Below, piece by piece: positions 63,123-64,000 of a stretch of DNA of 64,000 nucleotides; positions within the stretch are counted from its first letter, which is position 1; every line of letters starts with the position of its first letter. This DNA comes from Leucaena leucocephala (taxonomy: Eukaryota; Streptophyta; Magnoliopsida; Fabales; Fabaceae). Where the stretch lies: NCBI GenBank assembly GCA_037074615.1, contig CM073546.1, positions 12,951,501-13,015,500 of the forward strand, in the 5' to 3' direction. Made by a program: the position numbers and the translations under genes. Below the pieces are notes generated by a model. That model ran no database searches. It was not told the DNA's origin and saw only the letters and a program-made list of their open reading frames with translations.

Positions 63123-63133
63123 TGACCGTTGGC
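63123..63133 (-). promoter_or_regulatory. MSA-like (MYB3R) motif, proximal
   Basis: On the minus strand GCCAACGGTCA matches 10 of 11 positions of the MSA consensus, including the AACGG core. It is about 160 bases upstream of the topoisomerase ATG. MSA elements drive G2/M expression in plants, which suits this gene. Confidence 0.45.
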
Positions 63134-63290
63134 TTCTTCAGTTTAAACCCTTGCATATATTCCATTCTCTTCACCTTAATGGGGTTTTGAATCTCTCGCT
63201 TGCTCTCTCCAGAGATCCTTCAGACACTTCCTCTGTGTCTGCTTGATGCTTCTTCGCTCAAATCTCCAACACCTTTCTGAATAAATCTCC

Positions 63291-64000
63291 ATGGAAGGGA
63301 AAACGAGTCGCCCTTTGCAGACAAGCAACAATGTCAACATCGGACCAACGGCAATGGCAGGCGCTGGGAAAACGATCGAGGAGATGTACCAGAAAAAGAG
63401 CCAGCTCGAACACATCCTTCTCAGGCCTGATACCTACGTTGGTTCCATCGAGAAACACACTCAGACCCTCTGGGTCTACGAGAACGACGAGATGGTCAAT
63501 CGCCCTGTGACCTACGTCCCAGGTCTATATAAGATCTTTGATGAGATCTTGGTTAACGCAGCCGATAACAAACAGAGGGATCCGTCGATGGATTCCCTCA
63601 AGGTTCTGATCGATGTTGAGCAGAACTTGATTAGCGTGCACAACAATGGGGATGGTGTTCCTGTGGAGATCCATCAGGAGGAGAAGGTGTATGTGCCCGA
63701 ATTGATATTTGGGCATTTGCTAACTAGCAGTAACTATGACGATAACGTGAAGAAGACAACCGGTGGTCGCAATGGGTATGGTGCGAAGCTTACCAATATA
63801 TTCTCGACAGAGTTCGTGATCGAGACAGCTGATGGGAAGCGCCAGAGGAAGTACAAACAGGTATTGTGGATTTTAAAAATCCCTTCTTTCAGAACTTGAA
63901 ACTTCCGAAAATTTTTACCAATTATGTTCTTGCCCATGTTTCTTCATTTTTAATTCTAATTAATTGAAAAACTTGAAGATTTTTGTGGTTGATAATCTCA
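63291..64000 (+). CDS. TOP2: DNA topoisomerase II (TOP2), first exon and start of intron 1
   Basis: Exon 1 is 63291-63860 (190 codons, phase 0, donor CAG|GTATTG); the gene runs off the window. After a short variable N-terminus, KTIEEMYQKKSQLEHILLRP begins the conserved ATPase domain. The GHKL motifs are present: FDEILVNAADN (residues 83-93, with the catalytic Glu and Mg-binding Asn), NNGDGVP (118-124) and GGRNGYGAKL (158-167, the ATP lid). The enzyme passes one DNA duplex through another to decatenate chromosomes and works in the nucleus as a dimer. Met22 is an alternative start, but 63291 fits the plant N-terminal length. All ATPase residues visible are intact. MSA-like motifs upstream fit expression in dividing cells. 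Confidence 0.95.

Larger units (their letters stand above)
58521..63290. other. 3' flank of the RTFL gene, AT-rich spacer and upstream region of the topoisomerase gene
   Basis: The first about 450 bases are less AT-rich and probably 3' UTR of the RTFL gene. No other gene was recognised. AT microsatellites occur at 60101-60126 and 60780-60803 (the latter followed by a GA run), a repeat shared with 33180-33345 at about 61070-61160, a small TIR element at 62090 and an inverted R1 copy at 62650. The last about 300 bases are the topoisomerase promoter. Confidence 0.5.

Noticed and set aside
63176..63937. Minus-strand open frames across the topoisomerase exon
   Set aside because: They are antisense shadows of the strongly conserved plus-strand ATPase domain.

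Overview
This is nuclear DNA from a flowering plant, most likely a eudicot. The sequence is strongly AT-rich, genes have many short GT-AG introns, and the contents include a CACTA (En/Spm) transposon, several MITE and SINE-like repeats, two DVL/ROTUNDIFOLIA peptide genes, a plant-type 2-oxoglutarate/Fe(II) oxygenase gene and the start of a DNA topoisomerase II gene. I cannot name the species. There is no rRNA, CRISPR array or bacterial-style operon.

Layout. 1-7470: right-hand part of a decayed CACTA transposon. It holds a TNP2-type transposase pseudogene (seven in-frame stops in its first exon plus a later frameshift), a Transposase_24 (TnpA-like) pseudogene, hairpin-rich subterminal repeats and a TTTTGTAGTA terminus. 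The left end lies outside the window. 7471-12679: AT-rich non-coding DNA. 12680-12826 (minus): a 48-aa DVL/RTFL peptide gene with a TATA box. 12827-19098: AT-rich sequence with a SINE-like copy, a Stowaway-like MITE and paired G-boxes. 19099-24303 (minus): a tentative four-exon coiled-coil gene of unknown function.

20045-31263: three related non-coding elements of about 2.7-3.3 kb. Copy A is inverted and sits in an intron of the coiled-coil gene; copies B and C are on the plus strand. Each begins with a tRNA-like A-box/B-box head and ends with a shared 3' module of about 1.2 kb, which carries a variable minisatellite. This family is the least familiar structure in the window.

33941-34574: a 634-bp long-TIR MITE, probably Mutator-related, just upstream of a complete 15-exon oxygenase gene (34800-43004, 403 aa). 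43005-58233: about 15 kb of gene-poor DNA with several small repeat families. 58338-58520: a second DVL/RTFL gene (60 aa). 63291 to the window end: exon 1 of DNA topoisomerase II (first 190 residues, most of the GHKL ATPase domain), with mitosis-type MSA-like motifs upstream.

The host genes do not form one pathway. The two DVL/RTFL peptides probably act on cell proliferation and organ shape, topoisomerase II on chromosome decatenation, and the oxygenase on an unknown substrate. Most of the remaining sequence is transposable-element debris. Gene models were read by eye from splice signals and phase; no alignment or database search was run.
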